Shown one piece after another: positions 42,772 through 51,791 of a stretch of 64,000 bases of DNA. The notes beneath the pieces are model-generated. The model worked only from the letters and a program-made list of their open reading frames with translations, did not search any database and was not told the DNA's origin. Every line of letters begins with the position of its first letter. Positions within the stretch are counted from its first letter, which is position 1. The stretch comes from NCEH01 sp043195195. GTDB taxonomy: Bacteria > Pseudomonadota > Alphaproteobacteria > Rhizobiales > Xanthobacteraceae. Both the position numbers and the translations under genes were made by a program. The stretch spans positions 1 to 64,000 of the forward strand of contig NZ_JBAFWT010000020.1 in assembly GCF_043195195.1 (NCBI RefSeq), given 5' to 3'.

Positions 42772-43119
42772 TCAGAAGCTCGGGGTATCGCCGGGCAGCG
42801 GGCTCCACTGACCATTGTCGGTGGGATCGCCAGGAGGCGAGGAGCCCATATAGCCGTCGAGATTCGGCGGGAAGACATAATCCTCATTGCGACCGTCGCC
42901 AGAGCTGACGTCAGGACGGATCGGCGCGCCCGGGCCGGGATCGAGATAGCTGCCCTGTGGGATCACAGGCAGGTGGATCACATTGGGATTGTGGGGTTGG
43001 ATGGTGATGTGCGGCGGGTTGGAGCTTTGAGCGACGGCGCGATCAGCTACCGCCGCGACCAGCGCGACGCCGAGCGTGCAGAGGGTGACGCCTCCGACCC
43101 AAGACCAGACCTTCTGCAT
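42772..43119 (-). CDS. Small secreted proline-rich protein of unknown function
   Basis: I do not recognise this 115-residue product. It has a signal peptide (MQKVWSWVGGVTLCTLGVAL, with likely cleavage after AVAQS near residue 31). A mature part of about 85 residues is rich in Pro, Asn, Gly and Asp and has few hydrophobic residues, so it is probably disordered. The frame stays open far upstream, but the signal peptide fixes the Met at 43119. It is divergent from the histidine-phosphatase-like gene across 126 bases. Confidence 0.6.
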   Translation of the reverse strand: MQKVWSWVGGVTLCTLGVALVAAVADRAVAQSSNPPHITIQPHNPNVIHLPVIPQGSYLDPGPGAPIRPDVSSGDGRNEDYVFPPNLDGYMGSSPPGDPTDNGQWSPLPGDTPSF

Positions 43120-43245
43120 GGAAACCCCCGACAATGGCGTCGCTCCGCATAGGCGAGGGCGCGGACATTGGCAAGCGACCGCATCGGCATGGCGCTCCGT
43201 CGGACTTTTGGTAAGGTCACCCCGCACCGCCTTGAGGGTCGATTC

Positions 43246-44097
43246 ATGCCCGCTTTTTGCTTCTCGCGCCTGGTTTTTCGCAGCCTTCTTGTTTTCGGCG
43301 TCACGGCAGCGGCTTTTTTCACGGCCCCACCCGCGGATGCTGCGCCCGCCCGCATCATCATCCTGCGGCACGGGGAGAAGCAGGATGCCTATCGCCTCTG
43401 TTCGGTCGGCAATGAAAGGGCGCGGGCGCTTGCGGCTCAATATCTCGGCAAGGGCGCTGCAAACTCCCTGTTCGCGTCCGGCGAGGGTCCGGCCGCCTTC
43501 TTCGCCGTGACGCTTCACACGATGGAACTCGCCGCGCCCGCCGCTGCCACCTGGGCCCAGCCGGTGGTTATGTATACCGCCTTGCCGAGCGCATCCGCAG
43601 GTCCGCGCGGGAAGGTGCGCAAGGCGCCAGCGCCCGGCGCGCCATCGGCCAGCGCCTCCCCACCGGCGCAACCCAAGCCGAAGAGGGCCGTGAGCGACTC
43701 GGCAAAGGCCGAGCGCAAGATGGATTTCACGCGGCTGGTCACGAGTCGCACCCAACAGGCGGTGGATGACGTGCTCTCCGATCCGCGCTGGAGCGGCAAG
43801 ACCGTCGTCATGGTGTGGGAGCACGACCATATTGCCGATGCCGAACTTGAAGCCGCCAATCCCGGCGCGGCTGTCACGCTGCGCCAGTTGCTGAAGCTCG
43901 GTACGCTCCCGGAGGTGCCGGCGAGCTGGCCTTTCGCGACCTATGATTATTTCTGGATCGTAGACTTCGACGCGGACGGAAAGCCGGTGCGCTTCACCCT
44001 CAAGCGGCAGGTGTTCGAAGGCGCTTTTTCTGGTCTGCCGAGCAATGAATGGGGCGCCCCCAATGGCCTGACGGCGGCATCGCGCTGCGTATTGTGA
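43246..44097 (+). CDS. Secreted histidine-phosphatase-superfamily protein
   Basis: The 283-residue product has a signal peptide (cleavage near PPADAAPA, residue 32) followed directly by the phosphatase motif RIIILRHGEKQD, whose His would be the phospho-acceptor. SVGNERARALA supplies the conserved Arg, and VVMVWEHDHIADAEL near residue 195 the second His. A proline/alanine-rich insertion of about 40 residues (around 120-160) interrupts the core. It probably acts in the periplasm on a phosphoester, with unknown substrate. TTGAGGGTC precedes the ATG. Confidence 0.75.
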   Translation: MPAFCFSRLVFRSLLVFGVTAAAFFTAPPADAAPARIIILRHGEKQDAYRLCSVGNERARALAAQYLGKGAANSLFASGEGPAAFFAVTLHTMELAAPAAATWAQPVVMYTALPSASAGPRGKVRKAPAPGAPSASASPPAQPKPKRAVSDSAKAERKMDFTRLVTSRTQQAVDDVLSDPRWSGKTVVMVWEHDHIADAELEAANPGAAVTLRQLLKLGTLPEVPASWPFATYDYFWIVDFDADGKPVRFTLKRQVFEGAFSGLPSNEWGAPNGLTAASRCVL

Positions 44098-44264
44098 CGG
44101 GCTGCGGTGGTGCAGCGGCAGGTGCATCGACCGTGCCTCCTCGCGTTGCCTCCCCCTTGCCATGACAGCCCGACGGAAATGCCCGGTTTGGGGAAGGCCG
44201 TAATCGATAATCCGTCCCGGCATCGCGATGTCCGTGACTACTTAAATACCGCTGAAGGAAATTC

Positions 44265-44294
44265 TTGTTATTCTGGTTTGGTGTGACCTAATAT
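44265..44294 (+). promoter_or_regulatory. Candidate promoter of the diguanylate cyclase gene
   Basis: TTGTTA (44265-44270) and TAATAT (44289-44294) are 18 bases apart, 31 bases before the GTG start. The patch is markedly more AT-rich than its surroundings. Confidence 0.45.
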
Positions 44295-44325
44295 TGCTTA
44301 CGTTGTCTATCGTCCGAGGAATTTC

Positions 44326-45594
44326 GTGTCGGATCAAAATACTTATCTCTTAATATCATCTCTTCTTGACAGTATAGACATTGCTTTTTGTCTTTTTGAT
44401 GCCGAAGATCGTACGATTCTTTGGAACTCAGCATTTATCCGATTTTTCCCGGAGCATGCGTCTCATGTCTACACTGGTGAACCCTATCGCGAAAACCTGC
44501 GACGCTTTTACACCGGCCGGTTGACCGAAGAAGAGCTTCCGTTCATCGAGCGTTATATTGACGAAGGGGTGAGCCGTCATCGGACCCAGACGCGCCCTTT
44601 CATATTCACCCACCTCGGCCGGCGGCTTCGCGTCGCCTCGCAACCGACCCATGATGGCCAGAGGATTCGCATCTGGCATCAATTGTCGGAAGATCACGAC
44701 ACGCCCGAGCCGACCGCATGGAACGAGTTTCCGATCGACTTGCTGGACTATATCGCCGACGGCGCGATGGTTCTGGACCAGAACGACAAGATCGTCGCCA
44801 CCAACAAGGAGTTCCGGTCGCTTTATGACCTGGAGGACGGCGTCTCGGTGGTTGGATCGACCCTCGTTGAAGTGGTGCGGCAGGCTTGGGAAAAGGCCGG
44901 CTTCACGGAGCGCGCCGTGGAGCAGTCGATGTTGGACAACATGCTGTTCGCCGGCACGCCGTTCGAGGTCGAACTGCCCGGTGGCCGCTGGAGGCGGGTC
45001 ATCGCGCGCCGCACGGCCAGCGGGATCGGTTATTTCACCCATTCTGACATTACGGTGCTCAAGCGCGCCCTTGCCGACCTCGCGGCGATGGCCACGACCG
45101 ACGGGCTGACCGGACTGGCGAACCGGCGGCGTTTCGATGCCGCGCTCGATGAGGAATGGCGCAGATGCAGCCGCGACAATGCCACCATTTCCCTGCTGCT
45201 GGTGGACATCGATCACTTTAAATCGGTGAATGACCGCTTCGGCCACGTGGTCGGCGACAATTGCCTGCGGCGCACCGCCAGTCTCGTCCAGGAGGCCGTG
45301 CGCCGATCCGCGGATGTCGCGGCACGCTTCGGCGGCGAGGAATTCGCGATCCTGCTGTCGAATACCGGCGAAGAAGGCGCGGTCGAGGTTGGTTGCCGGG
45401 TCCGTGCAGCCATGGCGCTAGAACCCTGGGAGCAATTCCACCCGTTTCTGAAACAGGTGACCGCGAGCATCGGAATCTGCACGGCGCGGAATGCCGCGCG
45501 GCTGCACGTTTTCGATTTCATGCGCCATGCCGACGAGGCGCTCTATCGCGCCAAGAACGGCGGCCGCGACCGGATGGAAATCCTCGTCGCGTAG
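44326..45594 (+). CDS. PAS-PAS-GGDEF diguanylate cyclase
   Basis: This cytoplasmic enzyme makes cyclic di-GMP from GTP. The 422-residue product starts at a GTG preceded by CGAGGAATTTC. Two PAS-like sensor domains (about 8-120 and 135-245) precede the GGDEF domain (from about 255), with TTDGLTGLANRRRF and the active-site GGEEF at 336-340. The product-inhibition site RSAD at 327-330 is intact, five residues upstream. No EAL domain or membrane segment is present. The first 30 or so codons are AT-rich relative to the rest, which may mark a promoter-proximal sequence constraint. Confidence 0.93.
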   Translation: MSDQNTYLLISSLLDSIDIAFCLFDAEDRTILWNSAFIRFFPEHASHVYTGEPYRENLRRFYTGRLTEEELPFIERYIDEGVSRHRTQTRPFIFTHLGRRLRVASQPTHDGQRIRIWHQLSEDHDTPEPTAWNEFPIDLLDYIADGAMVLDQNDKIVATNKEFRSLYDLEDGVSVVGSTLVEVVRQAWEKAGFTERAVEQSMLDNMLFAGTPFEVELPGGRWRRVIARRTASGIGYFTHSDITVLKRALADLAAMATTDGLTGLANRRRFDAALDEEWRRCSRDNATISLLLVDIDHFKSVNDRFGHVVGDNCLRRTASLVQEAVRRSADVAARFGGEEFAILLSNTGEEGAVEVGCRVRAAMALEPWEQFHPFLKQVTASIGICTARNAARLHVFDFMRHADEALYRAKNGGRDRMEILVA

Positions 45595-45623
45595 GCCGCC
45601 CCAGCCGAGGGCGACGGCGCGTT

Positions 45624-45995
45624 TCAGGCCGCCTCGTCCGCCTCGGTTGCAAGTCGGGACGGCAGGATGACGTTCTCGTCGCCCCAGGCCTTGAGGGCGG
45701 CGATCACCGGTGCCAGGCTCCGCCCGCGCTCGGAGACGCTGTATTCCACCTTGGGCGGAACCTGCGCGAACACACGCCGCGTGATCAGCCCGTCCGCCTC
45801 CAGCTCCCGCAACTGATTGGTGAGCATGCGCTGGGTCACGCTCGGCAGGCGGCGGCGCAGCTCGCTGAAGCGCAGCGTTCCCTCGAGGAGGTGGTGGAGG
45901 ATCACACCCTTCCACTTGCCGTCGATCAGGCTAAGCGTCGCTTCCACGGCGCAGCCGGGGCTGCAATCAAGCCTGTAGTGCCGGACGCGCGGCAT
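45624..45995 (-). CDS. HxlR-family transcriptional regulator
   Basis: The 123-residue product has the HxlR winged helix: SLIDGKWKGVILHHLLEGTL, LRRRLPSVTQRMLTNQLREL and DGLITRRVFAQVPPKVEYSV. N-terminal Cys11 and Cys15 (LDCSPGCAVE) sit where YodB/HypR-type members sense oxidants or electrophiles, so a redox role is possible. AAGGAT precedes the ATG at 45995. No divergent target gene is obvious, since upstream is the tRNA-Lys. Convergent with the cyclase gene. Confidence 0.9.
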   Translation of the reverse strand: MPRVRHYRLDCSPGCAVEATLSLIDGKWKGVILHHLLEGTLRFSELRRRLPSVTQRMLTNQLRELEADGLITRRVFAQVPPKVEYSVSERGRSLAPVIAALKAWGDENVILPSRLATEADEAA

Positions 45996-46163
45996 GGCGG
46001 TATCCTTTTCGGCCCTCTGGTCGCCGATGTGACGGTTACGTGTTCGCTGAACATAAGCATCGGCGTTCGCTGCGACAACGTGAGCGAAGGGCCGGCCGAA
46101 TGCCTCTGCACCGACGGCGCGAAACCGCCGGCTGCATATCCGACGACAATGATTTTGAGATGG

Positions 46164-46239
46164 TGGTGAGCCCGTCGGGATTCGAACCCGAGACCCCATG
46201 ATTAAAAGTCACGTGCTCTACCGGCTGAGCTACGGGCTC
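46164..46239 (-). tRNA. tRNA-Lys, anticodon UUU
   Basis: On the minus strand a 76-base cloverleaf can be folded by eye. The acceptor stem is GAGCCCG with CGGGCTC, the D arm GCTC/GAGC, the anticodon loop CTTTTAA (anticodon TTT), and the T loop TTCGAAT. The CCA end is encoded and followed by a second CCA. The anticodon stem is CGTGA/TCATG, with a G-T pair. It lies between the HxlR gene and the M20 peptidase gene. Confidence 0.93.
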
Positions 46240-46250
46240 ACTGGGCATGG

Positions 46251-46279
46251 GTGTTAGGCTGCGCGGGCCGCAGGGTCAA
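46251..46279 (-). promoter_or_regulatory. Candidate promoter of tRNA-Lys
   Basis: On the minus strand TTGACC (46279-46274) and TAACAC (46256-46251) are separated by 17 bases. The -10 box ends 11 bases before the tRNA 5' end, which is a close fit to a stable-RNA promoter. Confidence 0.6.
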
Positions 46280-46417
46280 GGTGGCTAAGGGAAACTGCCT
46301 GTGTGCTGCGGCGACGACTCGCCACGGTTTTGCTGCAGTGCGCCTTATTACCGCCACCCACGCCATTGACCACATCCCCCGCCCGCGCGCACCATCCGGC
46401 TGAGAGGGAGGCCCTTC

Positions 46418-47584
46418 ATGCCCGTCATCAACCGGCTCGCGGATGCGGCCGATGAAATCACTGCCTGGCGCCGGCAGCTCCACCAGACGCCGGAGCTGCA
46501 ATACGATCTGCCCGTCACATCGGCATTCGTGGCTGAGCAGTTGCGTGCCTTCGGTTGCGACGAGGTGGTGGCCGGAATCGGCCGGACGGGCGTTGTCGGG
46601 GTGATCCGCGGAAACAGCGGCGCCGGCCGCACCATCGCGCTGCGGGCGGACATGGATGCCCTGCCGATCCTGGAGCGGACCGGCGTTGCCTATGTCTCGC
46701 AGGCGCCCGGGAAGATGCATGCCTGCGGCCACGATGGCCACACCGCCATGCTGCTCGGCGCGGCGCGTCATCTTGCCGAGACCCGAAGCTTCGCCGGCAC
46801 CGCCATCATGGTGTTCCAGCCGGCGGAGGAAGGTGGCGCGGGGGGCCGCGCCATGGTTCAGGACGGGCTGATGGAGCGGTTCGGCATCGACGAGGTCTAT
46901 GGCATGCACAATCTGCCGGGCCTGCCGGTGGGCTGCTTCGGCATGCGCGAAGGGGCGATCATGGCCTCCGCCGACCACGTTGAAATCATTGTCGAGGGCA
47001 AGGGCAGCCATGCCGCGAAGCCCCACGAAGGCGTCGACGTGGTGCTGACCGGTGCCTCCATCGTGACCGCGCTGCAGCAGGTCGTGGCGCGCAATCTGGA
47101 TCCGCTGGAGTCCGGCGTGGTCTCCATCGCCATGTTCCATGCGGGCGATGCGGACAATGTGCTGCCGCCAAGCGCGAAACTCACCGGCACGCTGCGCAGC
47201 CTCTCGCCGGCGGTGCGGCTGCAATTGCGCGAACGGGTGAAGCAGATCGCCGAGGGCGTCGCGAGCGCGTTCGGCGCCAAGGCCGAGGTGCATTTCGTGG
47301 AGGGCTATCCCGTCACCATCAACCATCCCGCCCAGACCGCTTTCGCCCAGCGCGTGGCGGAAGAGGTGGCCGGCGCGCCGCAGGTGAACGGGGCCGCCCC
47401 GCCGCTGATGGCGGCGGAGGACTTCGCCTATATGCTGGAAGCGCGCCCAGGCGCCTATATTTTCATTGGCAACGGCCCGAGCGCCGGGCTGCACCATCCG
47501 GCCTATGATTTCGCCGATGCTGCGATCCCCTTCGGCGCTTCCTATTGGGTGCGGCTGGTGGAAAGCGCGTTGAGGGCGGGCTGA
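46418..47584 (+). CDS. M20-family amidohydrolase (hippurate hydrolase-like)
   Basis: A cytoplasmic zinc or manganese amidohydrolase of the M20D group, which removes acyl or aryl groups from amino acids. The 388-residue product has the metal motif MHACGHDGHTAMLLGAARHL near residue 105, AIMVFQPAEEGGAGGRAM, a dimerisation domain in the middle (VEIIVEGKGSHAAKPHEGVD), and AAEDFAYMLEARPGAY near the C-terminus. The substrate is unknown. Its C-terminal end is near the TusA gene, which is convergent. Confidence 0.9.
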   Translation: MPVINRLADAADEITAWRRQLHQTPELQYDLPVTSAFVAEQLRAFGCDEVVAGIGRTGVVGVIRGNSGAGRTIALRADMDALPILERTGVAYVSQAPGKMHACGHDGHTAMLLGAARHLAETRSFAGTAIMVFQPAEEGGAGGRAMVQDGLMERFGIDEVYGMHNLPGLPVGCFGMREGAIMASADHVEIIVEGKGSHAAKPHEGVDVVLTGASIVTALQQVVARNLDPLESGVVSIAMFHAGDADNVLPPSAKLTGTLRSLSPAVRLQLRERVKQIAEGVASAFGAKAEVHFVEGYPVTINHPAQTAFAQRVAEEVAGAPQVNGAAPPLMAAEDFAYMLEARPGAYIFIGNGPSAGLHHPAYDFADAAIPFGASYWVRLVESALRAG

Positions 47585-47600
47585 GCGCGGCTGAGCGCGG

Positions 47601-47876
47601 CTATTTCGCCGCCTTGCGCATGCGGAACTCGAGGATGCCGGCTTCCACCGTCCGGCCCTCGAAGATATCGCCGGTCTGCTGCGCGATATGGGGAATGTCG
47701 ATGACGGACATGGGATCGGTGCAGGTCACTACCAGCCGTGCGCCCGGCGCCAACGCCGCCAGCGCCTTGCGGGTGCGCAGCGCCGGCAAGGGGCATTTGA
47801 GCCCCTTGAGGTCGAGATGCACTTCAGGTGCAGCGCTTGCCTCGGCGGGCGGCTTGCGCGGAAACGGGCCGATCAC
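47601..47876 (-). CDS. TusA/SirA-family sulfur-carrier protein
   Basis: TusA-type proteins transfer persulfide sulfur, for example in tRNA thiolation or molybdenum cofactor work. The 91-residue product has the catalytic Cys28 in DLKGLKCPLPALRTRKAL and the end GDIFEGRTVEAGILEFRMRK. It starts at a GTG at 47876 whose GTGA overlaps the gltX stop, so translation is coupled to gltX. A roughly 17-residue N-terminal extension before the core is unusual but the reading frame is clear. Confidence 0.82.
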   Translation of the reverse strand: MIGPFPRKPPAEASAAPEVHLDLKGLKCPLPALRTRKALAALAPGARLVVTCTDPMSVIDIPHIAQQTGDIFEGRTVEAGILEFRMRKAAK

Positions 47877-49288
47877 GTGGCCTGATCCTGGAGCCGCGCG
47901 AGGCTCTCTTCGCGCCCCAGCACCGCGAGAACATCGAAGATGGGGGGCGAGGTGGTGCGCCCCGTGAGGGCGGCGCGCAGAGGCTGGGCCACGGCGCCGA
48001 GCTTGATGCCCGCCGCCGCCGCATAATCGCGCACCACGGCCTCGGTGGCCGGCACGGTCCATTCCGCCGCCGCCAAAGCCGGCAGCAGCGCGCCGAGATG
48101 GGCCCGCGCCTCGTCGCTAAGAAGCGCGCTGGCCTTCTCCTCCAGCGGCAAGGGGCGTTCGGCGAAGATGAAGCCGGCATTGTCCAGCAGCTCCACCAGT
48201 GTTTTTGCCCGCTCCTTCAGGCCGGGCATGGCGGCGCGCAATTGCGCCTTGTGGTCCTCCGTCAGCTTCGCCAGCCGCTCGGCGCCGTCGGGCAGATAGG
48301 GGATGAGGGCGATCACGGCGTCGAACAGCTCATCGTCAGTGCTGGCCCGGATGTAATGGCCGTTGATGTTCTCCAGCTTCTGGAAATCGAACCGCGCGGC
48401 CGAGCGGCCCACATGGTCGAGATCGAACAGCGCAATCATTTCCTCGGTGGAGAACATTTCCTGGTCGCCGTGGCTCCAGCCGAGGCGCACCAGATAATTG
48501 CGCAGGGCGGCGGGCAGATAACCCATGGCGCGATAGGCATCGACGCCGAGCGCGCCATGGCGCTTGGAGAGCTTGGCGCCATCCGGCCCGTGGATCAGCG
48601 GGATATGGGCCATCTGCGGCACGTCCCAGCCGAGGGCGCGATAGATCTGGGTCTGGCGTGCGGCATTGGTCAGATGGTCGTCGCCGCGGATGATGTGAGT
48701 GACGGCCATGTCGTGATCGTCCACCACCACGGCGAGCATGTAAGTGGGCGTGCCGTCGGAGCGCAGCAGGACCAGATCGTCCAGATCCTTGTTCGGGAAG
48801 GTGACGGTGCCCTGCACCAGATCGTGAATCACGGTCTCGCCCTCCTGCGGGGCGCGCAGGCGGATCACCGGCTTGCGGTCGGCGGGGGCCTCGGCGGGAT
48901 CGCGATCCCGCCAGCGGCCGTCATAGCGCGGCGGACGGCCTTCCTTGCGGGCGGTCTCGCGCATCTCCTCCAGCTCTTCGGCCGTGGCATAGCAAGGATA
49001 GGCATTGCCCAGCGCCAGCATGTCCGCGACCGCCTGCTGATGCCGGGCGACGCGGGAGAATTGATAGACCGTGTCGCCGTCCCATTCGATGCCGAGCCAG
49101 CTCAAGCCGTCGAGGATCGCGTCGATGGCTTCCTTGGTGGAGCGCTGGCGGTCGGTGTCCTCGATGCGCAGCAGCATCTTGCCGCCCTTGGCGCGGGCAT
49201 AGAGCCAGTTGAACAGCGCGGTACGGGCGCCGCCGATGTGCAGGAAGCCCGTGGGGGAGGGAGCAAAGCGCGTAACGATCTCTGACAT
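47873..49288 (-). CDS. gltX: Glutamyl-tRNA synthetase
   Basis: GltX charges tRNA-Glu in the cytoplasm. The 471-residue product begins MSEIVTRFAPSPTGFLHIGG, which carries the class I HIGH motif. The KMSKS-type motif is in DGAKLSKRHGALG near residue 240. The frame extends much further upstream, but the universal N-terminus fixes the start at 49288. It is divergent from comEC across 128 bases and coupled to the TusA gene downstream. Confidence 0.96.
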   Translation of the reverse strand: MSEIVTRFAPSPTGFLHIGGARTALFNWLYARAKGGKMLLRIEDTDRQRSTKEAIDAILDGLSWLGIEWDGDTVYQFSRVARHQQAVADMLALGNAYPCYATAEELEEMRETARKEGRPPRYDGRWRDRDPAEAPADRKPVIRLRAPQEGETVIHDLVQGTVTFPNKDLDDLVLLRSDGTPTYMLAVVVDDHDMAVTHIIRGDDHLTNAARQTQIYRALGWDVPQMAHIPLIHGPDGAKLSKRHGALGVDAYRAMGYLPAALRNYLVRLGWSHGDQEMFSTEEMIALFDLDHVGRSAARFDFQKLENINGHYIRASTDDELFDAVIALIPYLPDGAERLAKLTEDHKAQLRAAMPGLKERAKTLVELLDNAGFIFAERPLPLEEKASALLSDEARAHLGALLPALAAAEWTVPATEAVVRDYAAAAGIKLGAVAQPLRAALTGRTTSPPIFDVLAVLGREESLARLQDQAT

Positions 49289-49416
49289 GAAGGTCCGCCG
49301 AAAAGGGGGTCTGGAGCGGGGCGGCGCGCCGCCGGAGGTGCCGTATGGACCGGCGGCATGTGGCGCGCGGGCGGCGCCCGTGTAGCATAGGCCGGCGCGT
49401 TGGGGAACGCGGGGGC

Positions 49417-51702
49417 ATGGCAAGGACATCACACACCGGCGATGAAGACCCGCCGCGCGCCGCGAAGGGCGCGGCGCGCGCGCTTGCGTGGACCGGCCGC
49501 GCGGTGCCAAGGCTGCGCGCGACCATGTTCCTCGCGGACCTGCGCGCGCGGTTCGGCGCCGCCCTCATCGCCGACCTTATGGCGGAGGCGGAGGCGGGCC
49601 GCCTGGTGCTGTGGCTGCCGGTGCTGTTCGCGGCCGGGATCCTGCTTTATTTCGGCGCGGACCAGGAGCCCTCGCTTGTCGCCAGCCTCGTGCTGACGGC
49701 GGCACTGCTGGCGGCAACCATCGCGGCGCGCGCACGGGCGTTCTCGTTCGCCGCGCTGAGCGCGGTGCTCGCACTCAGTTGCGGCTTCACGATGGCCTGC
49801 CTGCAGACCGCCCGCATCGCCCGCCCGGTCCTCATCCCGCCGGCCGGCACCGTTCAGCTGACAGGCTATGTGGAGCATCTGGAGAAGCGGGCGAGCGCCG
49901 ACCGCATCATCCTACGGGTCGAGACCGCCAAGGCCAAGGGGCTCGATGTGAAGCCCGAGCGGGTGCGCCTGTCGCTGCCGCGCGGCTCGGCGCCGCAGGT
50001 GGGGGCGAGCCTGAGCCTGCCCGCCCGCCTGCTGCCGCCGCTCGGGCCGGCGATGCCGGGCGCCCATGATTTCGGCCGCGCGCCCTGGTTCGCCGGCATC
50101 GATGCGGTCGGCTTCTCCTTGGGTCCGCCGAAGCCGATCGCACTTGCCACCGCGCCGCCCTTCAGCGTGCAGATCGCCGCAACCGTTCATGGGGTGCGTG
50201 TAGCGCTCGCCGAGAAGATCCGTCGCGTGCTGCGCGGCTCCGCCGCCGACATCGCGGTCGCCTTGGTGACCGGAGACCGCTCCTCGATCACCCCGGCGGT
50301 CGAGGAGAGCATGCGCCTGTCGGGCCTCACCCATGTGCTGTCCATCTCCGGCCTGCACATGGCGCTGGTGGCGGGCACGCTGTTTGCGCTGGTGCGCGGC
50401 GTGCTCGCACTATTTCCACCGCTGTCGCTGGGAGCACCGGTGAAATCCCTGGCGGCGGGATGCGCGCTGCTCGGGAGCGCGGCCTATCTCGTGCTGTCGG
50501 GAAACGACGTCGCAGCGCAGCGCTCGTTTCTCATGCTGGGGCTGGTGCTGCTGGGGGTGATGGTGGGGCGGGCCGCTTTGACCTTGCGCAGCGTCGCGGT
50601 GGCGGCGGTGCTGGTGCTGGCGATCGCCCCGGTCTCGGTGCTCGATCCCGGCATGCAGATGTCGTTCGCGGCGACACTGGCGCTTATCGCCGCGTTCGAA
50701 CGCCTGCGCCCGCTGCGGCTCGGTTGGGCGGCGCACGGCTTGGCGGGACGCGCCGCGCTGAAAGCCGCGCTGTTCGTCGGCACCCTGGCGCTGACCTCGC
50801 TGGTGGCGGGGCTTGCGACGGCGCCTTATGGGGCGCTGCATTTCCACCGGGTCGGCGCCTATGGCCTTCTCTCCAATCTCGCGGCCATGCCGGCGGTGAG
50901 CTTTCTCGTGATGCCGTTCGGCCTGCTCGGGGTTCTGCTGCTGCCGTTCGGCTGGGATTCCCTGGCGTGGCCGGTGATGGGCGTCGGCATCGACATCATG
51001 GTCGCGGTCTCCGACCGGGTCGCTGCGCTGCCCGGCGCGGGCCTGAGGACCGATTGGTTCAACCCGGTGGCGGTCCTTGTCCTGAGCCTTGCCCTGTTGT
51101 GCCTGTGCCTCATGCGCACCCGGCTGGCGGCGATTGCATTGCTTCCCGCCGCCGCGGCCTTCTTGCTCGGCGGCGCCCCGCTGCGCCCCGATATTCTCAT
51201 CGCGCCCGATGGGCGGACGGTGGCGGTGCGTATCGCGGACGGGACGCTCTCGATCCTCGGGGCGTCCGCGAACAAGATGGTGGCGGAGCAATGGCTGAGC
51301 CGCGAGAGCGATGCACGCAGCCCGCAATCCCCGGGCCTCGCCGACGCCTTCCTTTGCGACCGGATGGGATGCACGGCCCGCACGTCCGGCGGCATCGTCG
51401 CTGTTTCGCGTCGCCCGGAGGGGCTGGAAGCCGATTGCCTGAATGCGGTTCTGGTGGTGAGCCCCAATCCCGCCCCCATCAAATGCCCGGCGCAGGTGGT
51501 CACACCGACAGACATGGCGCGCACCGGGACCCTCGCGCTGTTCCACGTCGCCGGCGCCATGCGCCCCGAGGAGCTTTGGCGCGTCGCGCCAGCCCGCACG
51601 CCCCAGCGACAGAGGCCCTGGATGCCACTGTTGCCGCCTATGGCAGAGCCGTCGACGGCATCGAACTCCGCCTCGCAGGCGCAGGAGGATGCCTTGCGCT
51701 AG
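49417..51702 (+). CDS. comEC: ComEC/Rec2-family DNA-uptake channel protein
   Basis: ComEC forms the inner-membrane channel for single-stranded DNA in natural transformation. The 761-residue product has a DUF4131-type N-terminal region (about 60-230), the competence domain with GDRSSITPAVEESMRLSGLT and HVLSISGLHMALVAG near residue 300, and about ten hydrophobic segments. The C-terminal part (from about 590) does not show a beta-lactamase HxHxDH motif, as in many alphaproteobacterial ComEC proteins. GCGGGGGC precedes the ATG at 49417. Whether uptake works here is unknown, since other com genes are not in view. Confidence 0.88.
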   Translation: MARTSHTGDEDPPRAAKGAARALAWTGRAVPRLRATMFLADLRARFGAALIADLMAEAEAGRLVLWLPVLFAAGILLYFGADQEPSLVASLVLTAALLAATIAARARAFSFAALSAVLALSCGFTMACLQTARIARPVLIPPAGTVQLTGYVEHLEKRASADRIILRVETAKAKGLDVKPERVRLSLPRGSAPQVGASLSLPARLLPPLGPAMPGAHDFGRAPWFAGIDAVGFSLGPPKPIALATAPPFSVQIAATVHGVRVALAEKIRRVLRGSAADIAVALVTGDRSSITPAVEESMRLSGLTHVLSISGLHMALVAGTLFALVRGVLALFPPLSLGAPVKSLAAGCALLGSAAYLVLSGNDVAAQRSFLMLGLVLLGVMVGRAALTLRSVAVAAVLVLAIAPVSVLDPGMQMSFAATLALIAAFERLRPLRLGWAAHGLAGRAALKAALFVGTLALTSLVAGLATAPYGALHFHRVGAYGLLSNLAAMPAVSFLVMPFGLLGVLLLPFGWDSLAWPVMGVGIDIMVAVSDRVAALPGAGLRTDWFNPVAVLVLSLALLCLCLMRTRLAAIALLPAAAAFLLGGAPLRPDILIAPDGRTVAVRIADGTLSILGASANKMVAEQWLSRESDARSPQSPGLADAFLCDRMGCTARTSGGIVAVSRRPEGLEADCLNAVLVVSPNPAPIKCPAQVVTPTDMARTGTLALFHVAGAMRPEELWRVAPARTPQRQRPWMPLLPPMAEPSTASNSASQAQEDALR

Positions 51703-51791
51703 TTCAGCCGTCGCATTCGGGAGAGAGGGGAGCGCGCGAAGCTCAAGGGATTAAAACATCTGGCGGGCAGGGATGGCCGCCCGAGAAGATC

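Noticed and set aside
45924..46163. N-terminal extension of the HxlR regulator toward the tRNA
   Set aside because: The extension would begin inside tRNA-Lys and lacks conserved sequence; the Met at 45995 has a good ribosome-binding site.
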